Positions 7,124 through 15,356 are shown, numbered from the stretch's first letter. The stretch is 31,683 bases of DNA from Thermohalobaculum sp964475765 (GCA_964475765.1 CAYYZH010000024.1:1-31683); one strand, 5' to 3'. Notes: a model not told the origin generated them from the letters alone. Made by a program: numbers and translations.

Positions 7124-9448
7124 ATGCCGTCGCTGACGAGTACACTTGAAGACGCGATCCACCGGGCCATCGGTTTTGCAAATGCGCGTCGGCATGAACT
7201 GGCAACGCTTGAACATCTGTTGCTTGCGCTGATCGATGAGCCGGACGCTGCGCGAGTGATGCGCGCCTGCACGGTTGATCTGGCAGAACTGCGCAAGACG
7301 CTGACCAAATTCATTGACGGCGAACTCGAGACCCTCGTGTTCGAAGACGAAGCGACCGAGGCGGCGCCCTCCACCGGGTTCCAGCGGGTAATCCAGCGCG
7401 CCGCGATCCATGTTCAGTCGTCGGGACGCTCGGAAGTGACCGGGGCCAATGTTCTCGTCGCAATCTTCAACGAGCGCGAAAGTCATGCGGCCTTCTTCCT
7501 GCAGGAGCAGGACATGACCCGCTACGACGCGGTCAACTATCTCAGCCATGGCGTTGCCAAGGATCCAGCCTTCGGTGAGCGCCGTCCCGTGCGCGGGGCC
7601 GAGGATGAGGAAGCGGCGGAGGAAACCTCTGCGCCAGAGGAGGCCGGGGACGAGTCGCCGCTCGCCAAGTTCTGCGTGGATCTGAACGCGAAGGCCCGGC
7701 AGGGCAAGGTCGATCCGCTGATCGGACGTTCGTCCGAAGTGGAGCGCTGCGTGCAGGTGCTCTGCCGGCGGCGCAAGAACAATCCCTTGCTGGTGGGTGA
7801 TCCCGGTGTTGGCAAAACGGCCATTGCCGAGGGTCTCGCGAAAAAGATCGTAGACGGCGAGACGCCCGAAATCCTGTCGGGCTCGACCATCTTCTCGCTC
7901 GACATGGGCGCCCTACTCGCAGGCACACGCTATCGCGGAGATTTCGAGGAACGCCTCAAGGCAGTGATCAAGGAACTCGAGGAACATCCCGACGCGATCA
8001 TGTTCATCGACGAGATCCACACCGTGATTGGCGCAGGCGCGACCACCGGCGGAGCAATGGATGCCTCGAACCTTCTGAAACCGGCCCTGCAGTCGGGCGG
8101 ACTGCGTTGCATGGGCTCGACCACCTACAGCGAATTCCGACAGCACTTCGAGAAGGACCGCGCGCTGAGCCGCCGATTCCAGAAGATCGATGTGAATGAG
8201 CCGTCGGTAGATGATGCAGTGAAGATCCTGCGGGGGCTGAAACCGTTCTTCGAGGATCATCACGAGGTCAAATATACGGCCGACGCGATCAAGACCGCGG
8301 TCGATTTGTCTTCACGCTACATCAACGACCGCAAATTGCCGGACAAGGCGATCGATGTGATCGACGAGGCCGGAGCGGCACAGCATCTTCTGCCTGCGAA
8401 CAAGCGGCGCAAGACGATCACGCCAAAGGACATCGAGACGGTCGTCTCGAAGATCGCACGCATTCCGCCGAAGTCGGTGTCGAAGTCGGATACCGAGGCT
8501 CTGCGCGATCTCGAAGGCAACCTCAAACGCGTCGTGTTCGGTCAGGACAAGGCGATCGATGCATTGACCGCGGCGATCAAGCTCAGCAGGGCCGGTCTGC
8601 GCGAGCCTGAGAAGCCCATTGGGTCTTATCTTTTCACCGGCCCCACCGGCGTCGGCAAGACCGAGGTGGCCAAAGCGCTCGCCTCTGTTCTCGGGATCGA
8701 ATTCAAGCGTTTCGACATGTCGGAATACATGGAGAAACATTCGGTCAGCCGCCTGATCGGCGCGCCTCCGGGGTATGTCGGATTCGATCAGGGTGGGCTG
8801 TTGACCGACGCTGTCGACCAACACCCTCATTGTGTACTTCTGCTCGACGAAATCGAGAAAGCGCACCCGGATGTCTACAACATCCTTCTGCAGGTCATGG
8901 ATCACGGCAAGCTGACCGACCACAACGGCAAGTCGGTGAGCTTCCGGAATGTGATCCTGATCATGACGTCGAACGCCGGGGCGGCTGAGCAGGCTCAGGC
9001 TGCCATCGGATTTGGCCGCGATCGCCGCGAAGGCGCCGATACCGAGGCCGTCGAAAAGATGTTCACACCGGAATTCCGCAACAGGTTGGACGCGATCATC
9101 TCGTTCTCGCCCCTACCCAAAGAGGTCATTCTCCTAGTGGTCGAGAAGTTCGTCATGCAGCTGGAAGCCCAATTGCTCGAGCGCGGTGTGACGATCGAGC
9201 TTACCAAACCGGCGGCAGAATGGATTGCGGACAAGGGCTATGACCAGAAAATGGGCGCACGGCCGCTCAGCCGCGTGATCCAGGAGAACATCAAGAAACC
9301 GCTTGCGGAAGAGTTGCTCTTTGGTGGCCTTGCAAAGGGCGGCGTCGTGCGGGTGAACGTCAAGAGCGGCAAGCTGCATCTCGAAACAGTACCGCCCGGC
9401 AATCCTCAACTCCCCGAGGAAAAGACACCCCTGCTCACGGCAAACTGA
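7124..9448 (+). CDS. clpA: ATP-dependent Clp protease ATP-binding subunit ClpA
   Basis: Protein of 774 aa, full length. ClpA is the hexameric AAA+ unfoldase that feeds substrates to ClpP and receives N-degron proteins from ClpS. The N-domain (about 1-145, opening LEDAIHRAIGFANARRHE) is the ClpS-binding module. It is followed by an acidic linker, then AAA1 with Walker A GDPGVGKT and Walker B IMFIDEIH. AAA2 has Walker A GPTGVGKT and Walker B VLLLDEIE. The ClpP-docking loop IGFGR is present in AAA2. AAGGAG lies 6-7 bases before ATG 7124. Its neighbour upstream is clpS; clpP is not in the window. The gene is intact, with no frameshift. Confidence 0.97.
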   Translation: MPSLTSTLEDAIHRAIGFANARRHELATLEHLLLALIDEPDAARVMRACTVDLAELRKTLTKFIDGELETLVFEDEATEAAPSTGFQRVIQRAAIHVQSSGRSEVTGANVLVAIFNERESHAAFFLQEQDMTRYDAVNYLSHGVAKDPAFGERRPVRGAEDEEAAEETSAPEEAGDESPLAKFCVDLNAKARQGKVDPLIGRSSEVERCVQVLCRRRKNNPLLVGDPGVGKTAIAEGLAKKIVDGETPEILSGSTIFSLDMGALLAGTRYRGDFEERLKAVIKELEEHPDAIMFIDEIHTVIGAGATTGGAMDASNLLKPALQSGGLRCMGSTTYSEFRQHFEKDRALSRRFQKIDVNEPSVDDAVKILRGLKPFFEDHHEVKYTADAIKTAVDLSSRYINDRKLPDKAIDVIDEAGAAQHLLPANKRRKTITPKDIETVVSKIARIPPKSVSKSDTEALRDLEGNLKRVVFGQDKAIDALTAAIKLSRAGLREPEKPIGSYLFTGPTGVGKTEVAKALASVLGIEFKRFDMSEYMEKHSVSRLIGAPPGYVGFDQGGLLTDAVDQHPHCVLLLDEIEKAHPDVYNILLQVMDHGKLTDHNGKSVSFRNVILIMTSNAGAAEQAQAAIGFGRDRREGADTEAVEKMFTPEFRNRLDAIISFSPLPKEVILLVVEKFVMQLEAQLLERGVTIELTKPAAEWIADKGYDQKMGARPLSRVIQENIKKPLAEELLFGGLAKGGVVRVNVKSGKLHLETVPPGNPQLPEEKTPLLTAN

Positions 9449-9475
9449 CTTCTTTCGATGCTCGAGAGTGCGTTT

Positions 9476-9496
9476 CGGCTCCCAAACTGGGGGCCG
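9476..9496 (+). terminator. Stem-loop after clpA, possible terminator
   Basis: CGGCTCCC (9476-9483) pairs with GGGGGCCG (9489-9496) around AAACT, with one G-T wobble. It lies 28 bases after the clpA stop codon. There is no T-run after it, so it may only mark or protect the transcript end. Confidence 0.4.
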
Positions 9497-9561
9497 ATCA
9501 AGTCCGAACGACACGCCAAATGACCTAGTTCAAAGGGTTCAGAAAGTCTGGGTTGGTACTG

Positions 9562-9613
9562 AAATCAACCAAAAGTTGAATCCAACATTGAAATTTCTTA
9601 ACAAGGTTGATTT
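9562..9613. repeat. 9-bp AT-rich inverted repeat in the clpA-crp intergenic region
   Basis: AAATCAACC (9562-9570) is exactly complementary to GGTTGATTT (9605-9613), 34 bases apart. GGTTG at 9551-9555 can compete for pairing with the CAACC of the left arm (9566-9570), so alternative folds are possible. Confidence 0.4.
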
Positions 9614-9635
9614 GGAGTGGCCGCCAAGATAAGGT

Positions 9636-9663
9636 GCGGGCGGTCCCGGAGATGACCGCCCGC
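9636..9663. repeat. Perfect 10-bp GC-rich hairpin
   Basis: GCGGGCGGTC (9636-9645) pairs perfectly with GACCGCCCGC (9654-9663) around an 8-base loop. It is not followed by Ts on the plus strand and not by a T-run on the minus strand either. It could be part of an RNA or a protein-binding dyad. Confidence 0.5.
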
Positions 9664-9788
9664 GACGCCAATCGGTTCACGCTACTCACGCGCGTCCATA
9701 TCATGGCTGAGACGGGTTCGGATCCAACACCATGAGCAGATAACTGCCGGACGCTCGTCGAATGTAGACAACTCCGAAAAAAGCGCAC

Positions 9789-9804
9789 TGTGATTTTCGT
9801 CACA
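9789..9804. promoter_or_regulatory. Crp-type binding site upstream of a Crp-family gene
   Basis: TGTGA-TTTTCG-TCACA matches the E. coli CRP consensus TGTGA-N6-TCACA at all ten conserved bases. It lies 122 bp before the start of a Crp/Fnr-family gene whose recognition helix has the same RExVGR contacts as CRP. Autoregulation is the simplest reading. Confidence 0.65.
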
Positions 9805-9832
9805 TTTGAGCCTTTTTTTCGAAAACCTCTGC

Positions 9833-9861
9833 TTTTCCGTGGGTTAATCTTCATCTACTAT
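9833..9861 (+). promoter_or_regulatory. Weak candidate promoter for the Crp-family gene
   Basis: TTTTCC (9833-9838), a 17-bp spacer, then TACTAT (9856-9861). If transcription starts near 9868, the Crp-type site is centred at about -71, a helical position used in class I activation. The -35 box is poor, as often seen at activator-dependent promoters. Confidence 0.25.
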
Positions 9862-9926
9862 TAACTACGCGTCCGGATCAGTGACTTCCGTGTCGCACGA
9901 TCAAACCGCGGGCGCAAACCGGATTC

Positions 9927-10610
9927 ATGACCGAATTTCAAGATGATACCTATCCTGTCGGGTCTACCCTTCGGGCCTGTGGCCCCGATGGCTGTGCAGC
10001 TCTGGCCGTGCACTGGACCATAAGTAACTTTGCGCCGAAATCGGTGATCGTCAGTGAGCGTGACACTGACGACGATGTGTTTTTTGTCGTGGAAGGCTTG
10101 GCGAGGGCCGCGACATTCACGGATAATGGCCGTGAGGTGCTCTATTCTGACCTACCATCCGGCGAGTCGTTTGGCATTTTCGCAGCTATTGACGGCGAGC
10201 CGCGGTCCACCAACGTGTTTGCCAAGGAGAAGAGCCGGATCGCCCGTCTGTCGGCCAATCATTTCCGCGAGGTGCTCTACAACAATCATGCCGTCAATGA
10301 AGCGTTCATCCGTTATCTTGTTGATCGGATCAGGTACCTCTCGAGCCGGATGACGGAGGCGACCACTCTTTCGACCGAACAGCGTTTGTGTGCGCAGCTC
10401 CTCCGAATGTGCGAACGCACAGGAGACGATACCGGGTTCATCGAAAAGCTCGCCACCCAGCAAGAGATCGCAACACTGATTTCGTCCCAACGCGAGTCCG
10501 TCGGTCGTGAGATGTCCAAGTTGAAGGATATGGGGCTAATCGATCGGGAGGGACGCTCGCTTTCGATCCTCAGCCTGCGCGGGCTCGAGACCAAGCTAAG
10601 CGATCTCTGA
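9927..10610 (+). CDS. Crp/Fnr family transcriptional regulator
   Basis: Protein of 227 aa. The N-terminal cyclic-nucleotide-type beta-roll covers about 25-115 and the dimerisation helix about 118-145. The C-terminal winged HTH contains QQEIATLISSQRESVGREMSK (178-198) as its core. The recognition helix residues R189, E190 and R194 correspond to CRP R180, E181 and R185, which read GTGA half-sites. In the phosphate-binding cassette, the segment GESFGIFAAI aligns with CRP GEFIGELGLF, so the ribose-contacting Glu (E72 in CRP) is Ile84 here. The phosphate-contacting Arg-Ser (R93, S94) is kept. Ligand use is therefore uncertain. There is no FNR-type cysteine cluster. No strong Shine-Dalgarno precedes ATG 9927. 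The gene converges on the receiver-pseudokinase gene 54 bp away. Confidence 0.9.
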   Translation: MTEFQDDTYPVGSTLRACGPDGCAALAVHWTISNFAPKSVIVSERDTDDDVFFVVEGLARAATFTDNGREVLYSDLPSGESFGIFAAIDGEPRSTNVFAKEKSRIARLSANHFREVLYNNHAVNEAFIRYLVDRIRYLSSRMTEATTLSTEQRLCAQLLRMCERTGDDTGFIEKLATQQEIATLISSQRESVGREMSKLKDMGLIDREGRSLSILSLRGLETKLSDL

Positions 10611-10664
10611 GAAGTGCGATCATACCTTTGCTGCCGATCGGCATCCGGGACATTGGCGCGCTGA

Positions 10665-11858
10665 CTAGCGTTCCGAGACAATCATGTTTTGCGGGAACCG
10701 GAGCATCACTTTGCTTGTATCGTCGGACGTGCTGATGATCTTGAGTTCGCCCTCGTTCTTCTCCACAATACGCTGACAGAGCGACATCGCATAAGGATCT
10801 CGCTTCGGACTGGCGCCGATGTATTTCGCACCCACTTCACCTTGCACCAGAGCAGCTTTGCGCGAAGACAACTCAACCAGTTTTTCCTCAATCACGATAA
10901 TCGTGTTGCCCTGAGGATCAAAAGCCGACGAGATGCCAATCTCGGGAACTTTACCGACTATATCTGAGCGCACGGCGTTGGTCAGCAATTCCTCGAACAG
11001 CATTGAAATCTGACTAGCACGCGCCCGGATTACGGGGAGCGTACCAATCTGGACATGTGCGTGACTTGCGTGGATCTCGCTTTGCGTATCGTTCACAATT
11101 GCGCCGATCACTCCGGCAAGATCAACCGGCTCAGGTTCGTCGATCGCATGGTGTGTCGAGGCGGTAATGATGGTGTCATCAATAAGACCGATGATGTTTC
11201 GCGTGACCTTTGCGACCTGGCGTTGCTCGGCAACCTGGTTTCCGGTCACATTACCCTGCCCTGCTGCCGCCTTACCGGCATAGGCGATCAGGGTCATGGA
11301 CTGGCCCTTCAGAAGGCGCATGTTACGAAGAGCAATCCGGCGCAGCGCTGCATTCTCCTCCTGCTGAAGAGCAAGCTGCGTGGCCAGGTCAGTTTGCTTC
11401 TCAGCGACCCCGTCGAGCGCTTTCTCGATCGCGCGGTCAAGGAGGTCAGCGGACAACTCATCCTTTGGGAGGTAGTCCACAACGCCAGTCCGTAACGCTT
11501 CGATTGCGGTCGACTCGCTACCCTCTCCCGTCATCATTATGATGGCCGTCTGGCTGTAGCGTTCGTCATTGATGATCTGACGGGCAAACTCGATCCCGTC
11601 ACCATCCGGGACGCGATAATCGAGCACCATCAGATCGAAGGGCTGGGCCTGCAACTTGGCACGGGTGTCCGCGATGCACGTCGCTTCCGTGAACTCAATT
11701 TCGTAACGCGAGGACTTGGCGATGTTGCGCAGAAGTTTCCGGTCGAACCGGCTGTCGTCCATGACGATGCAACGCAGTGGCCCGTCCAAAACGTGGCCGC
11801 CCGCCGGGCCGTCCGTTGAGGTTTCAACCGTGTCCAGCTTCAGCGCGACTTCTGCCAT
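10665..11858 (-). CDS. Response regulator receiver domain fused to a degenerate histidine-kinase-like domain
   Basis: Protein of 397 aa. The receiver domain (about 28-145) is complete: acidic pair D34/D35, phospho-acceptor D80 in LDYRVPDG, T110 and K132. A coiled-coil helix (about 150-185) follows. The rest resembles a DHp plus GHKL ATPase module, with LFEELLTNAV (287-296) in the N-box position and a closing CQRIVEKNEGELKI segment. The phospho-histidine is missing, and the DxGxG and GxGxG ATP-lid motifs are absent (IIVIEEKLVEL stands where the D-box should be). It should therefore not act as a kinase and has no DNA-binding output. It may act as a phosphorylation-controlled partner-binding or phosphotransfer-blocking protein. 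GGGGAAG lies 7 bases before ATG 11858. It is 121 bp downstream of the histidine kinase gene on the same strand. Confidence 0.85.
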   Translation of the reverse strand: MAEVALKLDTVETSTDGPAGGHVLDGPLRCIVMDDSRFDRKLLRNIAKSSRYEIEFTEATCIADTRAKLQAQPFDLMVLDYRVPDGDGIEFARQIINDERYSQTAIIMMTGEGSESTAIEALRTGVVDYLPKDELSADLLDRAIEKALDGVAEKQTDLATQLALQQEENAALRRIALRNMRLLKGQSMTLIAYAGKAAAGQGNVTGNQVAEQRQVAKVTRNIIGLIDDTIITASTHHAIDEPEPVDLAGVIGAIVNDTQSEIHASHAHVQIGTLPVIRARASQISMLFEELLTNAVRSDIVGKVPEIGISSAFDPQGNTIIVIEEKLVELSSRKAALVQGEVGAKYIGASPKRDPYAMSLCQRIVEKNEGELKIISTSDDTSKVMLRFPQNMIVSER

Positions 11859-11979
11859 ACTCTCGCTTCCCCACTTCCAAGTCTGTATCCGTGTAGGAAG
11901 GTTGGCAGCTTCACGGTAAATTTTGTGCTAACCGAGCTCCGTCAAGGATCTGTTCTCCGCACAATTTTCGGTTTGGGGG

Positions 11980-12747
11980 TCAACATGCGCGATTTGGCAG
12001 GCGCACAACCACCTCTGTGCCTCGCCCAGCCTCTCGGTCGCGGACGAAAACAGTACCCCCAAGTAGCGTGACGATCTTGAGCACGATCGACAGGCCAAGA
12101 CCACTGCCCTCCACTTCGTCCCGAGGGCGCAGCGTTGTCAGCATCCTGAAGACGCGTTGGCGATGCTCTTCGGGAATTCCGGGACCATCGTCTCCGATGA
12201 CGATCTCGACGAACTCTCCGGCCTTGGCGGTGCTGATGAAGACGGTGCCGTTCGACTGATCGTGATGATACCAGGCGTTGTGCAGGAGCGCAGTGGCGAG
12301 AACGAGCATGTCGCTCGACGGCGCGACAAGAGTTTCCACCTCGAAGTTCGTCTCAACTGCAAAGCTCTTGGGTAATTCAGCGGCGCGCATCGCGGAGTGA
12401 AACAGCAATTCGAGCCCCTGCGGCGACGGGTTGTCCGACATGCGCCCGACGCGCGAATAGGTGCGCAGGTCCAGCAACAGCCGATCAGCACGGTTGGCAT
12501 AAATCGCCAGAAGGTCGAAATACTCGTCTGCCTGCTCCGAGATCGGCGTGCCTTCGCTTTTCAGATCGTCTCGTATCCATTCCGGAAGGTGCTTGATGGC
12601 ACGCAGCGTCGCGCGAAGATCATGGGTCATGTGATAGAAACAAGTCTCGATGTCTTCATCGACCCCGGACGGCGACGGGTGCGCGACGTCAGCAGGCGCA
12701 CTGGTCTCCACGAAATCCGGGTTATCCACGACGAAGAAGCGAGCCAT
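11980..12747 (-). CDS. Soluble sensor histidine kinase
   Basis: Protein of 255 aa with no membrane segment, so it is cytoplasmic. The H-box is YHMTHDLRATLRA with phospho-acceptor H42. The N-box is LLHNAWYH (N157), the D-box DDGPGIP (186-192) and the G2 box GSGLGLSI (214-221). The DHp and catalytic domains take up nearly the whole protein. The first 35 residues have no recognisable sensor domain, so the signal must come from a partner. The likely phosphoryl acceptor is D80 of the receiver-pseudokinase encoded just downstream in the same direction. The start is ATG 12747-12745, with only a weak GGTGA upstream. No good promoter match was seen in 12748-12962. Confidence 0.9.
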   Translation of the reverse strand: MARFFVVDNPDFVETSAPADVAHPSPSGVDEDIETCFYHMTHDLRATLRAIKHLPEWIRDDLKSEGTPISEQADEYFDLLAIYANRADRLLLDLRTYSRVGRMSDNPSPQGLELLFHSAMRAAELPKSFAVETNFEVETLVAPSSDMLVLATALLHNAWYHHDQSNGTVFISTAKAGEFVEIVIGDDGPGIPEEHRQRVFRMLTTLRPRDEVEGSGLGLSIVLKIVTLLGGTVFVRDREAGRGTEVVVRLPNRAC

Positions 12748-12962
12748 TGTTCACCATACATGTTGGTCGAAGCTGCTTCTCAGCCGATTCATTTCTAAGA
12801 CCAAGATAGACACAGTTTCCTAAGGCGTGCTGACCAGACGTCGTGAATTTTTCCTGAACGGACAGCGTTGCCGCAACGTCAAGAATTGAAGCTGTCCCGA
12901 AACAGCGCAAGATGAGCGAAATGTTAATCGTCTCCTAACTCAGCGACGCTAAATTGCCGCAG

Positions 12963-13637
12963 ATGAAACCCGATTGGAACACACCCCGCCGGATGTACTC
13001 ACGGGCCGAACAGCTCGCGGACGAAACCGTACACTTCATCGGTGTCCTTGCGGCGCTGCTGGCCGTGCCAGTGATGATCGTGCTGGCGGTCATGTGGCGC
13101 GAGGAGAGCGCTGTGGTCACGGCCGTGGTGATTTACGGCTCGACCCTTCTGGCGATGCTGATCTTCTCGGCCAGTTACAACGTCGCGAGCCTGCGGGCAG
13201 ACAGTCAACGCCTGATCGAAGTGCTGCGTCGGCTGGACCATGCCGCGATCTATGTGAAGATCGCCGGGACCTATACGCCTTATGCGGTGATCGCGGGCGG
13301 GGCCGTCGGCAAATGGCTCTTGATCGGGATCTGGTCGAGCGCAGCTCTGGGCAGTGTTCTGAAGCTGTTCGCGCCGCACCGGCTGGAGAAGCTGTCCCTT
13401 GCGCTCTATCTCGCGATGGGTTGGGCTTTTGTGCTGGCCGCGGGTCCGGTCAGCGCGGCGATCGCGCCCGAGACGTTGGTGCTGATCGTGATCGGCGGCT
13501 GTCTCTACACCGTTGGCGTGATCTTTCATGTCTGGACACAGCTGCCGTTTCAGAACGCAATCTGGCATGTGTTCGTTCTCGCGGCGACGGGGGTCTTCTA
13601 CACCGCCATGACGGTCGAGTTGGCCATCGGGGGCTAG
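12963..13637 (+). CDS. Hemolysin III family (PAQR-type) integral membrane protein
   Basis: Protein of 224 aa with seven predicted membrane helices. The family signature motifs are present: ETVHFIGVLAAL near the N-terminus, SASYN after the second helix, DHAAIYVKIAGTYTP in the middle, and FHVWTQLPFQNAIWHVFVL at the C-terminus. The His and Asp residues in these motifs form the PAQR metal site. The family is linked to membrane homeostasis; haemolysis is a historic name. ATG 12963 is preferred to the in-frame TTG at 12954. There is no strong Shine-Dalgarno. It is divergent from the histidine kinase gene, and nothing shows that they share a function. Confidence 0.9.
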   Translation: MKPDWNTPRRMYSRAEQLADETVHFIGVLAALLAVPVMIVLAVMWREESAVVTAVVIYGSTLLAMLIFSASYNVASLRADSQRLIEVLRRLDHAAIYVKIAGTYTPYAVIAGGAVGKWLLIGIWSSAALGSVLKLFAPHRLEKLSLALYLAMGWAFVLAAGPVSAAIAPETLVLIVIGGCLYTVGVIFHVWTQLPFQNAIWHVFVLAATGVFYTAMTVELAIGG

Positions 13638-13716
13638 GTCGGCAGAATCTGGTCGACCACACCTTGCGCGGACAATAAACATGTGCGGGATTCGGTGTGA
13701 GACGATCGGGGACGCC

Positions 13717-14223
13717 ATGAACGAGAAACTGCCGCACGAGAAGGGATTCCACGTCTCGTGGGAGCAGATGCACCGCGACAGTCGCGCGCTGGCCTGGCGG
13801 CTGGACCGGCAGGGGCCGGGAAAAGACGGCGCGTGGAAGGCCGTGGTTGCGATCACCCGCGGCGGCATGGTCCCGGCCTGCATCATCGCGCGCGAGCTGA
13901 ACATCCGGGTGGTCGACACGATCTCGGTCAAATCCTACAGCCATCAGGATCAGGCCGATGTAGAGGTGCTGAAATCACCGGACACTGAACTGACCGGTGA
14001 CGGAACGGGAATTCTGGTGATCGACGATCTGGTCGACAGCGGGCGCACCCTCGAGGTCGTGCGCGACCTCTACCCCAATGCACATTTCGCGACCGTCTAT
14101 GCCAAGCCGAAAGGCAAGCCGCTGGTCAACAGCTACATCACCGAGGTCTCTCAGGATACGTGGATCTTTTTCCCCTGGGACATGGCCTTGCAATATGTCG
14201 AGCCCTATCGCGGCACGACCTAA
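13717..14223 (+). CDS. gpt: Xanthine (xanthine-guanine) phosphoribosyltransferase
   Basis: Protein of 168 aa, close to the usual Gpt length. It salvages xanthine and guanine to XMP and GMP using PRPP. The PRPP-binding motif is ILVIDDLVDSGRT. The N-terminal half has the TRGGMVPACIIARELNI segment that binds pyrophosphate. The C-terminal FFPWD is typical of this subgroup and contacts the base. The start is ATG 13717, with GGGGA 3-4 bases upstream; an in-frame ATG at 13681 would add 12 residues without family similarity. The next gene, 42 bp downstream, is a BMP-type binding protein whose family often binds purine nucleosides. Linked purine uptake and salvage is a reasonable inference. Confidence 0.93.
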   Translation: MNEKLPHEKGFHVSWEQMHRDSRALAWRLDRQGPGKDGAWKAVVAITRGGMVPACIIARELNIRVVDTISVKSYSHQDQADVEVLKSPDTELTGDGTGILVIDDLVDSGRTLEVVRDLYPNAHFATVYAKPKGKPLVNSYITEVSQDTWIFFPWDMALQYVEPYRGTT

Positions 14224-14265
14224 AAAACTGGGGATCCACCCTAACCAACGACAAAGGAGAGAGAG

Positions 14266-15333
14266 ATGATCCGCAGAACGTTCCTTGCGCTGAGTGCGCT
14301 GGCCTTGATGGCCACCCCTGCCCTTGCCGAGCCTGAATTGAAGGTCGGCTTTGTCTATGTCGGACCGGTCGGCGATCACGGCTGGACCTATCAGCATGAT
14401 CAGGGCCGTCTTGCCATCGAGGCCGAGTTCGGCGACCGGGTCGAGACCACGTTTGTCGAAAGCGTGAGCGAAGGCCCGGATGCCGAGCGGGTGATCCGCC
14501 AGCTTGCCGCCTCCGGCCACGGTCTGATCTTCACCACCTCGTTCGGCTTCATGGATCCAACGATCAAGATCGCCAAGCAGTTCCCGGATGTGAAGTTCGA
14601 GCACGCCACCGGCTACAAGCGCGCCGACAATGTCGCGACCTATTCCGGGCGGTTCTATGAAGGACGCCACGTGATCGGCAAGATCGCGGGCAAGATGACC
14701 AAGACGAACAAGATCGGCTATATCGCGTCGTTCCCGATCCCAGAGGTCGTACGCGGGATCAACGCGGCGACGCTGGCCGCCCAAGAGGTCAACCCTGACA
14801 TCGAAGTGCAGGTCGTCTGGGTCAACACCTGGTACGATCCGGGCAAGGAAGCGGATGCGGCCAAGGCGCTGATGGCGCAAGGCGCTGACATCATCATGCA
14901 GCACACCGACAGCCCGGCCGCCCTGCAGGCCGCCGAGAACGCGGGCGGCGTGATGGCGTTTGGCCAGGCTTCTGACATGATCAAGTTTGCCCCGAACGCG
15001 CAGTTGACTGCCATCGAGGACAACTGGGCTCCCTACTACGTGAAACGCACCAAGGCTGTTCTGGACGGCACATGGGAGAGCGCGGACAACTGGGGCGGCC
15101 TGGACGTCAAGGAAGTGGTGATGAGCGCCTACACCAACATGCCCGATGACGTCGCTGCAATGGCCAAGGAAGCAGAAGACGCTGTGCGGACCGGCAAGAC
15201 CCACCCCTTCACCGGACCGATTGTCGACCGTGACGGCGCCGAGCGGATTGCCGCGGGCGCGACCGCAGATGACGGCATGCTGCTTGGCATGGACTGGTTC
15301 GTCAAAGGTGTGAGCGGCGATCTACCGAAGTAA
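14266..15333 (+). CDS. BMP family ABC transporter substrate-binding protein
   Basis: Protein of 355 aa. A signal peptide covers about 1-21 (LALSALALMATPALA). There is no lipobox Cys, so it is a free periplasmic protein. BMP (basic membrane protein, Med/PnrA) folds are type I periplasmic binding proteins and commonly bind purine nucleosides. Family features are the VGFVYVGPVGDHGWTYQHDQG opening, TTSFGFMDP, and GYIASFPIPEVVRGINAA, followed by the VNTWYDPGKEADAAK segment. AAAGGAGAG precedes ATG 14266. No ABC ATPase or permease of the matching type lies next to it, so its transporter must be encoded elsewhere or it acts on its own. A terminator follows. Confidence 0.93.
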   Translation: MIRRTFLALSALALMATPALAEPELKVGFVYVGPVGDHGWTYQHDQGRLAIEAEFGDRVETTFVESVSEGPDAERVIRQLAASGHGLIFTTSFGFMDPTIKIAKQFPDVKFEHATGYKRADNVATYSGRFYEGRHVIGKIAGKMTKTNKIGYIASFPIPEVVRGINAATLAAQEVNPDIEVQVVWVNTWYDPGKEADAAKALMAQGADIIMQHTDSPAALQAAENAGGVMAFGQASDMIKFAPNAQLTAIEDNWAPYYVKRTKAVLDGTWESADNWGGLDVKEVVMSAYTNMPDDVAAMAKEAEDAVRTGKTHPFTGPIVDRDGAERIAAGATADDGMLLGMDWFVKGVSGDLPK

Positions 15334-15356
15334 GCCACTCACAATGCGAAACACGG

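Larger units (their letters stand above)
9449..9926. other. 478-bp intergenic region rich in dyad symmetry
   Basis: No convincing gene is present: ORFs here are short, lack ribosome binding sites and have no recognisable product. The region holds a hairpin after clpA, an AT-rich inverted repeat, a perfect 10-bp GC hairpin, a Crp-type site and a possible promoter for the downstream regulator; each is listed separately. A further dyad, GTTAAT (9843-9848) with ATTAAC (9860-9865), overlaps the putative -10. An unannotated small RNA could fit in 9520-9700. Confidence 0.6.

Noticed and set aside
10665..11858. Calling the receiver fusion a hybrid histidine kinase
   Set aside because: The kinase-like half lacks the phospho-acceptor His and both glycine-rich ATP boxes, so the active-kinase label is not supported.
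12861..12917. Small dyads CGTTG/CAACG and GCTGT/ACAGC between the kinase and hemolysin III genes
   Set aside because: Stems of 5 bp are expected by chance in this composition and they lack a clear relation to a promoter.
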